A DNA stretch of 64,000 nt, from NCBI GenBank assembly GCA_964603125.1, contig CAZRUA010000006.1:1-64000 (forward strand). The letters run 5' to 3'. The notes below the pieces were generated by a model. The model had not been told where the DNA came from, ran no database searches, and saw only the letters and a list, made by a program, of their open reading frames with translations. Source of the stretch: CAZRUA01 sp964603125 (GTDB taxonomy: Bacteria > Bacteroidota > Bacteroidia > B-17B0 > Aurantibacillaceae). Shown one piece after another: positions 35,932 through 45,370 of the stretch (within the stretch, counting starts at the first letter, position 1; each line of letters begins with the position of its first letter). The translations under genes and the position numbers were made by a program.

Positions 35932-36312
35932 TTATTTCACAGCTTCCAAGCTAATTTCAACATTTGCATCTTTAGGCAAACGCTTAGCTTCGATAGTTGC
36001 GCGAGCAGGGAAATCCTTTGTGAAGAAAGAGCTATATACTTCATTTACATGCACAAAATTATTCATATCGCTTAAAAAAATACTAGTCTTTACAACATTA
36101 TCAAAGGTCATACCTGCAGCAGCTAATATTTTACCTAGGTATTCCATTACAACCTTAGTCTCTTCCTTTACAGGAACTTTCATTAATTTATTTGTAGCCA
36201 AATCAATTGCAATAGTTCCAGAAACATAAAGAGTTTCGCCAGCTAAAATTGCTTGACTATATGGTCCAATTGGTGCTGGAGCCTCGCTTGTGTTGATTAC
36301 TATTTTTTGCAT
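35932..36312 (-). CDS. ridA: RidA family reactive intermediate/imine deaminase
   Basis: 126-aa YjgF/YER057c/UK114 protein that hydrolyses reactive enamine and imine intermediates such as 2-aminoacrylate. From the ATG at 36312 the protein reads MQKIVINTSEAPAPIGPYSQ. Key residues are present: Tyr18 in GPYSQA, Arg104 in FPARATIEAKRLP, and Glu119. A TTG seven codons earlier would lengthen it without support. The downstream secreted-protein gene abuts its stop, and cinA lies 37 bases upstream on the same strand. Confidence 0.95.
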   Translation of the reverse strand: MQKIVINTSEAPAPIGPYSQAILAGETLYVSGTIAIDLATNKLMKVPVKEETKVVMEYLGKILAAAGMTFDNVVKTSIFLSDMNNFVHVNEVYSSFFTKDFPARATIEAKRLPKDANVEISLEAVK

Positions 36313-36349
36313 GGGAGTGTTTTTAGGTAACAAATATAAGGCTAAAAAT

Positions 36350-37606
36350 TTAATCTGAAATTAATTTGTGTAACATGCGCAAAGCATTAACTGCAGTGGT
36401 TTTTATGTTAATATCCCTTTTATTGCCCAGTTTAAGCAATTTAGTTTCAACACCATCCTTGTGCGCCACAGCTATCCATATAGTACCAACGGGTTTAGCA
36501 TCAGTTCCTCCGCCTGGCCCAGCTATACCGCTAGTTGCAATGCAATAATCCGAATCTAAAATCTCCCGTCCATTTTGTGCCATTAATTTTATGCACTCTT
36601 CTGAAACAGCTCCGTACTCATTAAGTAAAGACATAGGTATGTTCAACATTTTTTCTTTGGTAGCATAATCATACACTATTAAACTACCTTTGTAATAAGC
36701 TGAACTTCCAGCTACTGATGTAATTAAATGAGATACATAACCACCAGTGCAACTTTCGGCAGTAGCAACAGAAAAACCCTTTTCTTTTAAAGCCTCACCA
36801 ATAACGTTTTCAATGTTTGGAGCATCAATCCCAAATTCTTCATAACCAAAAATATACTCACCAACTATAGCTTTTAAACCTTCAATATGTTTATTTACAT
36901 CGTATATTAACTTTTCTTTATCTTTTCCTGTAACGCTTAATCTTAATCTAACAACGCTCAAATTTGGTAAATAAGCCAACTTAATATTATCATGGATTAA
37001 ATTATCTTCCCAAGAACTAATTCTTTCAGCCAAAAAACTCTCACCTAAACCTTGGGTTAAAACGGTTTTATGATAAATGAAAGGTAAGTCAAACTCAGAT
37101 TGAATGAAAGGAATAACTTGATCACTCATTAGAGCCTTCATTTCATGCGGAACACCTGGCATCGAAATAAATGTGTTAGTTTGCTTTTTAATCATCATGC
37201 AAGGCGCCGTTCCATTGTAGTTTTTAAATACTGTACAATTTTCTAAAACTTCTGCTTGTTTATAATTTAACTCCGTTAAGGGACGATTTCGCTTCTCGAA
37301 AAATGACCTTACCATTTCCAACACTTCTTCGTTCACTTTTAAACCAACTCCAAAGTATTCACATAAAGTATGTTTTGTAATATCGTCTTTTGTTGGCCCT
37401 AAACCACCCGTAATTAAAATTAAATCAGCTCTTGTTTCAGCATCAGCTAAAGCGGTTAAAATATGTTGTTTTTCGTCTTGAACGGATGTAATCTGAACAA
37501 TTTTAACCCCAATTTTATTTAATTCTTGTCCAATCCAAGCCGAATTGGTATCAACTATTTGTCCGATAAGGATTTCATCGCCTATTGTAATAATTTCTGC
37601 TTTCAT
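36350..37606 (-). CDS. cinA: CinA family protein, nicotinamide-nucleotide amidohydrolase
   Basis: 418-aa two-domain protein. Residues about 1-170 form the molybdopterin-binding-like COG1058 domain (AEIITIGDEILIGQIVDTNS, ITGGLGPTKDD, SMPGVPHEM). Residues about 255-415 are the CinA C-terminal domain, an NMN deamidase (ATAESCTGGYVSHLITSVAG, GSLIVYDYATKEKML, TSGIAGPGGGTDAKPVGT). Full-length CinA, as in many Bacteroidota, hydrolyses NMN and is often near competence or recA genes elsewhere; no such neighbour is here. It is the first gene of the cinA-ridA-secreted protein-bestrophin group and diverges from the DUF4197 gene. Confidence 0.95.
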   Translation of the reverse strand: MKAEIITIGDEILIGQIVDTNSAWIGQELNKIGVKIVQITSVQDEKQHILTALADAETRADLILITGGLGPTKDDITKHTLCEYFGVGLKVNEEVLEMVRSFFEKRNRPLTELNYKQAEVLENCTVFKNYNGTAPCMMIKKQTNTFISMPGVPHEMKALMSDQVIPFIQSEFDLPFIYHKTVLTQGLGESFLAERISSWEDNLIHDNIKLAYLPNLSVVRLRLSVTGKDKEKLIYDVNKHIEGLKAIVGEYIFGYEEFGIDAPNIENVIGEALKEKGFSVATAESCTGGYVSHLITSVAGSSAYYKGSLIVYDYATKEKMLNIPMSLLNEYGAVSEECIKLMAQNGREILDSDYCIATSGIAGPGGGTDAKPVGTIWIAVAHKDGVETKLLKLGNKRDINIKTTAVNALRMLHKLISD

Positions 37607-37616
37607 TTGGCACGAT

Positions 37617-37648
37617 TTTGTGTGTGAGCCTTATAATTAATATATTTG
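37617..37648 (+). promoter_or_regulatory. Promoter of the DUF4197 gene
   Basis: TTTG, 20-base spacer, TATATTTG, ending 23 bases before the ATG at 37672. An exact consensus pair. It begins 11 bases from the cinA start codon on the other strand. Confidence 0.75.
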
Positions 37649-37671
37649 TTAAATATAAACTAAATAAAATT

Positions 37672-38418
37672 ATGCGAAAAATAATCATTTTTGTTGCTTC
37701 TGCAATAGCTTTAACAGCTTGCGATCCTGCAACTACAAATTCGATACTACAAGGTGCTGGTAATGTATTAAACGGATCAGGAACTGCATCAAACCCATTA
37801 ACAAACGATGAAGTTATTGGAGGTTTACGTGAGGCTTTAAGTGTTGGAGCTACAAATTCAGGAGGATTAGCTTCAAAAGCAGATGGCTATTTAAAAAATC
37901 CGCGTTTATTTATACCGTTTCCACCACAAGCACAAAAAGTAAAAGATAAATTGGTTGCTTTAGGAATGGAAGGTAAAGTAAATGAATTTGAAACTTCATT
38001 AAACCGAGCTGCCGAAGAAGCTGCAAAAGATGCTGCTCCGATATTTATTACAGCAATTAAAAACATGAGTGTAAGTGATGGTTTTGCCATTTTAAAAGGT
38101 GGTGATACAGCTGCAACGCATTTTTTACGCGAAAAAACTTATGAAGCTTTAATATCTTCCTTTAAACCAACTGTTAAAAATGCAATTGAAAAAGTTCAAG
38201 TAACTAAATACTGGAATCCATTGATTACCAAATACAATGCAATTCCATTTGTAGAAAAACAAAATCCAGACTTAGAAGATTACGTAACAAGACGTGCGGC
38301 ATCTGGATTATTTTTGCTAGTACAAGACGAAGAAGCTAAAATTAGAAAAGACCCTATGGCTCGTGTAACAGACGTTTTAAAACGTGTGTTTGGATCGCCA
38401 GAAGCACAAGGAAAATAA
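37672..38418 (+). CDS. DUF4197 lipoprotein
   Basis: 248-aa predicted lipoprotein of unknown function. Lipobox LTAC with Cys17 after a short signal (MRKIIIFVASAIALTAC). The DUF4197 pattern is clear: GGLREALSVGATNS, a conserved SGGLASKADGYLKNP and RLFIPFPPQAQKVKDKL, LNRAAEEAAKDAAPIF, and a C-terminal AASGLFLLVQDEEAKIRKDP. The structure is probably mostly helical. The TTG at 37620 is not a good start, since it lies in the promoter. It has its own promoter and terminator, so it is a single-gene unit. Confidence 0.92.
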   Translation: MRKIIIFVASAIALTACDPATTNSILQGAGNVLNGSGTASNPLTNDEVIGGLREALSVGATNSGGLASKADGYLKNPRLFIPFPPQAQKVKDKLVALGMEGKVNEFETSLNRAAEEAAKDAAPIFITAIKNMSVSDGFAILKGGDTAATHFLREKTYEALISSFKPTVKNAIEKVQVTKYWNPLITKYNAIPFVEKQNPDLEDYVTRRAASGLFLLVQDEEAKIRKDPMARVTDVLKRVFGSPEAQGK

Positions 38419-38431
38419 AATAAACTTTAGT

Positions 38432-38460
38432 ACAGGCAGATAATTAAAATATCTGCCTGT
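38432..38460 (+). terminator. Terminator of the DUF4197 gene
   Basis: Ten-bp stem ACAGGCAGAT / ATCTGCCTGT, 9-base loop, followed by TTTTAATATC. It starts 13 bases after the stop. Confidence 0.82.
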
Positions 38461-38503
38461 TTTAATATCAAAAAACATTAAAGGATAAAAACCTTTCTTA
38501 ATT

Positions 38504-40084
38504 ATGCAAAAAGAACTTTTACTTCAAGTAGAGCCCTATATTGCCTACAACGAAAACTTACTTAAACAAAGAGTTTTTGACGAGTTAAATCTAAAACCAT
38601 CCGACACTTTTTCAATCCTACCATTAAAACGCTCAATTGATGCACGAGGTAGAAGCATTAAAATTAATTGCAAGCTAAAAGTATTTATAAATGAATCCTT
38701 ACAAGAAGAAGAGATTCATTTTGATTACAAAAATGTTTCAAATTCAAATTCTGTTGTAATTATTGGCGCTGGTCCGGCTGGTTTATTTGCAGCCTTGCGA
38801 TGTTTAGAATTGGGAATAAAACCCATTGTAATTGAACGCGGGAAAGATGTAAAAACAAGAAGAAGAGATTTAGCAGAATTAAATAAAAATCATATTGTCA
38901 ATCCAGAATCAAACTATTGTTTTGGAGAAGGAGGCGCTGGAACATACAGCGATGGTAAGCTTTACACGCGATCGAGCAAAAGAGGAGATGTAAACAAAAT
39001 TTTAAAAACACTTGTATTTCATGGGGCTCATAAGGATATTTTAGTAGATGCTCACCCACATATTGGAACAAATAAATTACCACAACTTATTGTTACCATC
39101 AGAGAAACAATTATTAAACATGGTGGTGAGGTAAAATTTGAAACTAAACTAATCGACATCGCTATTAAAAACAATAAAGTTGAAGGCGTTCACTTATTAA
39201 ATCTAATTAATCAAAAACAAGAAATATTAAATTGTAATAAACTTATACTAGCAACTGGTCATAGCGCCAGAGACATATATGAATTATTACATCATAAAAA
39301 CATTTTAATCGAGGCCAAACCATTTGCAATGGGAGTTCGTGTTGAGCACCCACAAGAACTTATTGACAGAATACAATACCATTGTGGTTCTTATGAAGAA
39401 GTTGAACAAAAAAGAGAATTTCTTCCAGCTGCTTCTTATAGTTTAGTAAATCAAGTAAATGGCCGAGGTGTTTATTCATTTTGCATGTGCCCAGGTGGTA
39501 TAATCGCACCATGCGCTACAGGACCTGAACAAGTGGTTACTAACGGTTGGAGCCCTTCAAAAAGAAATAATCCATATTCGAACTCAGGAATAGTTGTGGG
39601 ATTAAATGAATTGGACTTTGAAAAATATAAAGATTTTGGTCCTTTAGCCGGTTTACAATTTCAGAAAGAACTTGAAAAATCAGCTTGGACATTTGGCGGC
39701 AAAACTCAAACCGCCCCAGCACAAAGGTTAGAAGATTTCATAAATTCAAAAGCAAGTTTAAATTTACCCGATTGTAGTTATCATCCCGGTTTAAAAAGCG
39801 TAATGATGAAGGATGTTTTAGGGAAATTGATTGGAGAAAGTTTAAGACTGGGATTTAAGGGTTTTGGAACAAAAATGAGACATTATATTACTAACGAAGC
39901 TTTAATTGTGGGAGTGGAATCCAGAACATCTACACCTGTTAGAATACCCAGAGATAACGAAACTTGCGAGCACCCTCAAATAAAAGGTTTGTATCCTTGT
40001 GGCGAAGGAGCTGGCTTTGCTGGCGGAATAGTTTCAGCGGCAATGGATGGTGAACGATGTGTAGATGCAATAGTTAAAAACTAA
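38504..40084 (+). CDS. FAD-dependent dehydrogenase, COG2509 family
   Basis: 526-aa flavoprotein. The N-terminal 80 residues form a small alpha/beta domain (RSIDARGRSIKINCKLKVF). The FAD-binding Rossmann fold follows, with VVIIGAGPAGLFAALRCLEL at about 84-103 and GEGGAGTYSDGKLYTR. FAMGVRVEHPQELID and the C-terminal YPCGEGAGFAGGIVSAAMDG with the second FAD-contact region are hallmarks of COG2509. Substrate and function are not known for the family. It is a single gene between the DUF4197 unit and yhhQ, and lacks a good promoter match. Confidence 0.9.
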   Translation: MQKELLLQVEPYIAYNENLLKQRVFDELNLKPSDTFSILPLKRSIDARGRSIKINCKLKVFINESLQEEEIHFDYKNVSNSNSVVIIGAGPAGLFAALRCLELGIKPIVIERGKDVKTRRRDLAELNKNHIVNPESNYCFGEGGAGTYSDGKLYTRSSKRGDVNKILKTLVFHGAHKDILVDAHPHIGTNKLPQLIVTIRETIIKHGGEVKFETKLIDIAIKNNKVEGVHLLNLINQKQEILNCNKLILATGHSARDIYELLHHKNILIEAKPFAMGVRVEHPQELIDRIQYHCGSYEEVEQKREFLPAASYSLVNQVNGRGVYSFCMCPGGIIAPCATGPEQVVTNGWSPSKRNNPYSNSGIVVGLNELDFEKYKDFGPLAGLQFQKELEKSAWTFGGKTQTAPAQRLEDFINSKASLNLPDCSYHPGLKSVMMKDVLGKLIGESLRLGFKGFGTKMRHYITNEALIVGVESRTSTPVRIPRDNETCEHPQIKGLYPCGEGAGFAGGIVSAAMDGERCVDAIVKN

Positions 40085-40094
40085 AAGATTTTTT

Positions 40095-40102
40095 TATCTT
40101 TG
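40095..40102 (+). promoter_or_regulatory. -7-type promoter box of the yhhQ operon
   Basis: TATCTTTG, exact to TAnnTTTG, only seven bases before the yhhQ ATG. No TTTG lies at the normal spacing. If used, transcription would begin at or beside the start codon. Confidence 0.45.
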
Positions 40103-40109
40103 ATTCAAC

Positions 40110-40799
40110 ATGTTTAAAACAGCAAAAGAAAGACTTTTACTTATGCTCATTGGTTTTTTTATTACCAATGCTGTTGTTGCTGAATTAATAAGTAATAAAT
40201 TAATTGATATTCCAGCCTTTGCAGGCATGGGGCCTTTCACAGTTATAATAGGTATTTTACCTTGGCCAATTGTGTTTTTAGTTACTGATACCATGAATGA
40301 ATTTTATGGTAAAGCAATAGTAAAAAGAGTATCGTATATTACATGTGTACTAATAGCTTATGCATTTCTAATTGTAACACTGGCTATGCTAGTTCCTGCC
40401 AACACAAGCATAACACCAAGTACAGCAACTGATGCGGAATTTAACAAAGTATTTGGACAATCGAGATGGGTTATTGTTGGAAGTATAATGGCGTTTTTAA
40501 TTTCGCAAATTTTAGACGTTTATATTTTTACTTGGATAAAAGAAAAAACAAATGGAAAATTTATTTGGTTACGAGCAACATTCTCAACTTTAATTTCACA
40601 ACTAATAGATAGTTACACCGTTTTATTTATTGGCTTTTATCTACCTGATAAAAGCGGGCAATTTACTTTAGGTAAATTTTTAAGCATTGGTTTTAACAAT
40701 TATTCATTTAAAATTATCATTGCCATCGCTTTGATTCCGGCCATTTACTTACTTCACGGTGTAATTAAAAGATACCTCAAAAAAGAAACCACTGAATAA
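40110..40799 (+). CDS. yhhQ: Queuosine precursor transporter (YhhQ/DUF165)
   Basis: 229-aa inner-membrane protein with about six helices that takes up queuine precursors such as preQ0 or preQ1 for tRNA modification. The family motif TDTMNEFYGKAIVKRVSY is near residue 60, with LISNKLIDIPAF before it and ISQILDVYIFTWIKE and ISQLIDSYTVLFIGFYLP after. Those Asp, Glu, Gln and Arg residues are family-conserved. Gene order yhhQ-rhomboid-MBL is packed: the yhhQ stop overlaps the rhomboid ATG by one base (TAATG). Confidence 0.93.
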   Translation: MFKTAKERLLLMLIGFFITNAVVAELISNKLIDIPAFAGMGPFTVIIGILPWPIVFLVTDTMNEFYGKAIVKRVSYITCVLIAYAFLIVTLAMLVPANTSITPSTATDAEFNKVFGQSRWVIVGSIMAFLISQILDVYIFTWIKEKTNGKFIWLRATFSTLISQLIDSYTVLFIGFYLPDKSGQFTLGKFLSIGFNNYSFKIIIAIALIPAIYLLHGVIKRYLKKETTE

Positions 40800-41428
40800 T
40801 GCCAATAGTTACTATAACAATCATAATTGCATGTGTAATATTATCGATTACAGCCTTTAATAGTGAAGCTGTTTTTAATAAATACTTGTTTAGCCCTTAT
40901 AGAATAAGCAGATATAAAGAAGGTTATAGATTTTTATCGCATGCATTTATTCATGCTGACTACATTCATTTGGCAATGAATATGTTTGTTTTATACACCT
41001 GTGGTATAAATGTAGAGGCCGTTTTTTCAATCGTTTTTGGAAAACTCGGTTTTCATGGACTAGGAACACTGCTTTATATTGTACTTTACACGGGTGGGAT
41101 TTACGCATCAAGTATTGCTGATTATATTAAACACAAAAACAATTCGTACTATTCATCAATTGGTGCAAGTGGAGCGGTAAATGCTGTATTATTCTCCATG
41201 ATAGTTATTGCTCCTACAAGCGAATTCAGACTAATATTTCTACCGATACCAATGCCTGCATGGGTTTTTGGCTTATTATATTTAGCTTATAGTTATTATA
41301 TGAATAACAAAAATGTAGATAACATAGGTCACGGCGCCCACTTTTGGGGAGCAATATTTGGCTTTGTATTTAGCGTATGTGCATTTTCGAAATTCTTTAC
41401 TGATTTTTCACACATATTTAACTTTTAA
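40799..41428 (+). CDS. Rhomboid family intramembrane serine protease
   Basis: 209-aa six-helix membrane protease. Catalytic Ser124 lies in SSIGASGAVNAV (GxSG) and His181 in GHGAHFWGAIFG. Helix 2 has HAFIHADYIHLAMNMF, with His52 and Asn61 placed for the oxyanion site. All residues needed for activity are present, so it should be active. Substrates are unknown. It overlaps the yhhQ stop by one base, and the MBL start follows one base after its own stop. Confidence 0.93.
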   Translation: MPIVTITIIIACVILSITAFNSEAVFNKYLFSPYRISRYKEGYRFLSHAFIHADYIHLAMNMFVLYTCGINVEAVFSIVFGKLGFHGLGTLLYIVLYTGGIYASSIADYIKHKNNSYYSSIGASGAVNAVLFSMIVIAPTSEFRLIFLPIPMPAWVFGLLYLAYSYYMNNKNVDNIGHGAHFWGAIFGFVFSVCAFSKFFTDFSHIFNF

Positions 41429-41429
41429 T

Positions 41430-42191
41430 ATGCGCGTTACATTCCTTGGCACAGGCACTAGCAGTGGCATCCCATTAATAGGTTGCAAATGTGATGTATG
41501 TGCAAGCGAAAACATAAAAGATAATCGTTTAAGAAGTTCTGTACTCATAGAAAATTCAACTACATCATTTGTTATAGATTCAGGGCCAGATTTTAGACAA
41601 CAAATGCTACGTAATAAAGTTGACAAACTTGACGCGATTCTTTTTACACATGAGCACAAAGATCATATTGCAGGCTTAGACGAGGTGCGAGCCTACAATT
41701 TTGTAATGAATAAGAAAATGGAAGTTTATGCAACTGACAGAGTTCAGGAGGCATTAAAAAGAGAATTCTCATATATATTTTCAGGAGTTGAGTATCCAGG
41801 AATACCGCAAATAAACATAAACACTATTAACGATAAACCATTTTCAATTGGAGATATTGAAGTTACACCAATTGATGTATTGCATTTTAAACTACCCGTA
41901 AAAGCATTTCGTATCAAAGACTTTACTTATATAACCGATGCGAATTATATTTCTGAACAAGAAAAAGAAAAAATAAAAGGCTCTAAAATAATTGTTGTTA
42001 ATGCCCTTCGAAAAGAACCGCATATATCACACTTTACTTTCAGCGAAGCAATTGATTTAATAAAAGAATTAAAACCTGAAAAAGCCTATTTTACGCATAT
42101 TTCGCATCAATTAGGCTTACATGATATTATTCAAAAAGAATTACCCAATAATATTGAGTTAGCTTGGGACGGACTTCGAATAGAGATTTAG
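41430..42191 (+). CDS. Metallo-beta-lactamase fold hydrolase (PhnP-like, COG1235)
   Basis: 254-aa hydrolase from the ATG at 41430 (MRVTFLGTGTSSGIP). The metal motif is THEHKDHIAG (His74, His76, Asp78, His79). A Cys cluster GCKCDVC (Cys19, 21, 24) is common in PhnP-like phosphodiesterases and may bind zinc. The C-terminal THISHQLGLHD gives the last metal ligands. Family members hydrolyse cyclic phosphodiesters; the substrate here is unknown. The earlier in-frame TTG region lies inside the rhomboid gene and is not the start. Last gene of the yhhQ operon, convergent with the SpoIIE sensor with one base between the stops. Confidence 0.9.
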   Translation: MRVTFLGTGTSSGIPLIGCKCDVCASENIKDNRLRSSVLIENSTTSFVIDSGPDFRQQMLRNKVDKLDAILFTHEHKDHIAGLDEVRAYNFVMNKKMEVYATDRVQEALKREFSYIFSGVEYPGIPQININTINDKPFSIGDIEVTPIDVLHFKLPVKAFRIKDFTYITDANYISEQEKEKIKGSKIIVVNALRKEPHISHFTFSEAIDLIKELKPEKAYFTHISHQLGLHDIIQKELPNNIELAWDGLRIEI

Positions 42192-42192
42192 A

Positions 42193-45100
42193 TTATTTTA
42201 CTGTCATTCCTATCAAAAGAATATCATCTACTTGATTGTAGGAACCCTTCCAATTTTGGAACGCATTTTTTACTTTTTCCAATTGAGCAGTCTCATCTAA
42301 ATCATTCATATCAACAAACATTTGCTTCATTTGACGTGTAGAGAACTTCTTATTAGAACCACCTCCAAATTGATCTCCATATCCATCCGAAAAAATAAAT
42401 ATTGAATCATTAGATTCCAATTGTATCGTTTTATCAGTGAAAGTTTTCTCTTCCGAAGTTTTTTGTCCGCCGATTGAATAATAGATTCCCTTATAATCAT
42501 TCAACACACCATTTCTTAAATGATAAAGCGGTCTATTCGCTCCAGAAAAAACTAAGGAGTTATCCGTTTTACTAAAATTACAAATCACCATATCCATACC
42601 GTCGTTAGAGGTATCTTCTTTGTATTGCTTTAACACATCATAAACCGTGTTATTCAAAACCTTTAAAATATCAGAAGGTGTTTCAATTTTTTTATCAACA
42701 ACAATATCATTCAACAAAGTTGAACCTATCAATGACATGAATGCTCCTGGAATTCCATGACCTGTGCAATCAACAGCAGCAATAATAAAACTATTTTGAG
42801 TTTCAGTAAACCAATAGAAATCACCGCTAACAATATCTCTCGGCTCATAGTACACAAAAGCTTTTTTAAATCGGTTTCGCAGTAAATTCATTTCTGGTAA
42901 AACAGATTGCTGTATTCGAAGCGCATAGTTTATACTATCTGTAACATCCCGATTCTTTTGTTCTAATTCAGCTTTAACAGATTCTACTATACTTTTCTCT
43001 GCTTGCAATAATGCTGTTTTCTCATCTACTAATTTTTCCAACCTAATTTTATCCTCAATTACTTTTTTGGTTCTTAAGCGAATAATTACCGTAGTTAAAA
43101 CAATAACTGCTATAACAACTAAAACAATAAACCACCATTTTTTCCAAAAAGGTTCATCAATACTAAATCTAATTTCTTTGATTTCCTTATTCCAAACACC
43201 TTCACCATTAACAGCTCTCAATTGAAAAACAAAATCACCTTCACGTAATTTCGGAAACTCTAAATGCTTCATTTTAGTTGTTCTCCATGCTGTATCTTGC
43301 CCTAAAAGACGATACATATAAGTTACACTTCCAGGATTTGTATGTGATACTGAAATGAAATCAATCTTCACATTATAATTCCCGGCCTTTAAGTATATAT
43401 CAGAATTCAAATCATAATCAGTTTCATTGAATTTTATGTTTAGTATAGATGTAATTGGCTCAACAAACTTAATCGCCATTTTTGATGAATTTAACTTTAT
43501 AACACCATTTTCAGCACCAAACCATAGGTTACCTTCTGCATCCTCAAAACTAGACCTTCTATCAATTTCCGCAAATAACAAACCATCTTGTTTAGTCATT
43601 ACTTTAATCTTATTGGTATTACCATCAATAGAACTAATTCCATTTTTATGGCTTACCCATACTTTACCTTCCTCATCATGATTAATGAAATAGGCATAAT
43701 TAGATAACAAGCCGTCTTCTATTCTAAAATTCACTACGGGATAATCAAGTTTAAAAACGCCGTCTCCTTCAGTTGCAATCCAAATTTTATAGTTTGAATC
43801 TTCTGTAACACTATTGATATTGAACGTTTTTAAATTAGGTATATTTCCAACTGTTATAAATGAATTGTTAAAATAATAATAAGGAGGCGTACCATACGAA
43901 CAAATCCAAATTCTATTTTTTGAATCGCGATACAAACTACCTACGTTATTATGAAGAAGTCCTTCGATAGTAGTAAAAAACTTAGTCTTTCCGGTCATGT
44001 AATCAATAATACACAAACCATCCGTACTTCCTACAACTAATTGACTGGTTACTTTATCAAATAAAATATCATTAATAGATAAACCACTTATTGAAAATTT
44101 CTTTGTTAAATTTTCAAATTTTTCAGTTTCAGCATCAAACAAAAACAAACCGTTCTCCAATGTTCCGATAAAAAAATGCGTTTCATCTTTTTGTTTAATA
44201 ACCTTTACCTCATCATTTATAAAGCCATTGAATTTGCTATAAACTTTTTTAACTTCGGGATTGTTCTTTTCGAAAGTCATTAAACCTTCTTTAAAACCAA
44301 CTAATACTAAACCTCTATTACTTGACAAAATAGATTTAACACCCGTGAAATCATCTGTGCGCTCTACTTCAAAATATTGAAACCTATCAACAGGTAGCTC
44401 AATTAATCCTGAGCCAAATGTTCCGAACCACATATTCCCTTCAAAATCTTGAAAGATTGTATTTATATCATTAGTTGGAAAACCACTTTCAACAGCATAC
44501 TTTTCGATGGAATAATTTAGTTTTTGCCGATTAAAAACTATCTTTCTAACGCCCTGACCAATTGTTCCAATCCAAATATTTCTATCATTATCAATATACA
44601 GGGAGGTTAAATTAATTAACATCAATTTTAATTCGTTAGAAAAAATACGTTTAGTAAGTAAACGAGAATTCGAATAATCAAGCTCTACTAAACCTACATT
44701 GTTTATTAAAGCCCACACAGTGCCTTTATTTTCTTTATCAAGAACAATTTGCTTAACATCACTATCTGTCGCTTCTACTAATGTTGAAACAAGATTTAAT
44801 TTATTTCCCGACTTATTATACAAATACAAACCATTGTTTGACGCTATTAAAAATTGATTGTTTGGTGTAATTACTATTTTTGAAACGCATTGTAAATCAT
44901 TTGATGTACCCAGCTTCACAATATTATTATCCTTAATAAAATATATACCAGATGTTTGTGTTCCAAAATAAACTGTTCCATCTTTTGTTTCTACAAAACT
45001 TAAGACTTTAGATTGTAACTCCTCAGTTCCCTTAATAGTTATTGCTGTATCTCCTTCTAAGCAAGAAACACCATTCTGAAAATGTCCAATCCAAGTTCTT

Positions 45101-45369
45101 CCTTTTGTATCTGTAAAATGCGTGATTACATTATTTTCAGCTAATCCATTCTTTGTTGAAAAAGTTCTGAACTTACTCCCATCAAAAGAACAAAAACCTT
45201 CGCCTGTTGACACTTTTATAAAACCATTTTTGGCCTGACTAACTTCATAAACATAAGACTGAGCTAAACCATCATCTTCATTATAAACATGAAAATTATA
45301 CGTTTGTCCGTAACACAACGTATTTACGAATAAAAAAACAAAACTTAAGTATTTAAAAAATATACGCAT
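42193..45369 (-). CDS. Membrane sensor with Reg_prop propeller, Y_Y_Y and SpoIIE phosphatase domains
   Basis: 1058 aa from the ATG at 45369. Signal peptide (residues 1-23, ending CYGQ), then a long set of two-component-regulator-type propeller repeats (about 25-640; IWIGTIGQGVRKI, MWFGTFGSGLIEL, LWFGAENGVIKL), a Y_Y_Y domain (about 670-735), one transmembrane helix (about 740-762), a coiled coil (about 765-815), and a PP2C/SpoIIE phosphatase (about 820-1058; VDCTGHGIPGAFMSLIG, FIFSDGYGDQFGGG, DDILLIG). The metal-binding Asp and Gly residues of SpoIIE are visible. Such proteins would sense outside the cytoplasm and dephosphorylate an anti-anti-sigma or similar partner inside; no such partner is in the window. 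It is the last gene of the operon with the giant surface protein, starting one base after the previous stop. Confidence 0.9.
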   Translation of the reverse strand: MRIFFKYLSFVFLFVNTLCYGQTYNFHVYNEDDGLAQSYVYEVSQAKNGFIKVSTGEGFCSFDGSKFRTFSTKNGLAENNVITHFTDTKGRTWIGHFQNGVSCLEGDTAITIKGTEELQSKVLSFVETKDGTVYFGTQTSGIYFIKDNNIVKLGTSNDLQCVSKIVITPNNQFLIASNNGLYLYNKSGNKLNLVSTLVEATDSDVKQIVLDKENKGTVWALINNVGLVELDYSNSRLLTKRIFSNELKLMLINLTSLYIDNDRNIWIGTIGQGVRKIVFNRQKLNYSIEKYAVESGFPTNDINTIFQDFEGNMWFGTFGSGLIELPVDRFQYFEVERTDDFTGVKSILSSNRGLVLVGFKEGLMTFEKNNPEVKKVYSKFNGFINDEVKVIKQKDETHFFIGTLENGLFLFDAETEKFENLTKKFSISGLSINDILFDKVTSQLVVGSTDGLCIIDYMTGKTKFFTTIEGLLHNNVGSLYRDSKNRIWICSYGTPPYYYFNNSFITVGNIPNLKTFNINSVTEDSNYKIWIATEGDGVFKLDYPVVNFRIEDGLLSNYAYFINHDEEGKVWVSHKNGISSIDGNTNKIKVMTKQDGLLFAEIDRRSSFEDAEGNLWFGAENGVIKLNSSKMAIKFVEPITSILNIKFNETDYDLNSDIYLKAGNYNVKIDFISVSHTNPGSVTYMYRLLGQDTAWRTTKMKHLEFPKLREGDFVFQLRAVNGEGVWNKEIKEIRFSIDEPFWKKWWFIVLVVIAVIVLTTVIIRLRTKKVIEDKIRLEKLVDEKTALLQAEKSIVESVKAELEQKNRDVTDSINYALRIQQSVLPEMNLLRNRFKKAFVYYEPRDIVSGDFYWFTETQNSFIIAAVDCTGHGIPGAFMSLIGSTLLNDIVVDKKIETPSDILKVLNNTVYDVLKQYKEDTSNDGMDMVICNFSKTDNSLVFSGANRPLYHLRNGVLNDYKGIYYSIGGQKTSEEKTFTDKTIQLESNDSIFIFSDGYGDQFGGGSNKKFSTRQMKQMFVDMNDLDETAQLEKVKNAFQNWKGSYNQVDDILLIGMTVK

Positions 45370-45370
45370 A

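Noticed and set aside
35858..36229. 123-codon plus-strand frame
   Set aside because: Antisense to ridA and the secreted-protein gene, both supported by family motifs or signal peptide.
37618..37671. TTG start for the DUF4197 gene
   Set aside because: Contains the promoter and spoils the lipoprotein signal peptide.
41358..41429. Upstream TTG start for the MBL hydrolase
   Set aside because: Lies within the rhomboid coding region; MRVTFLGTGTSSG is the normal family N-terminus.
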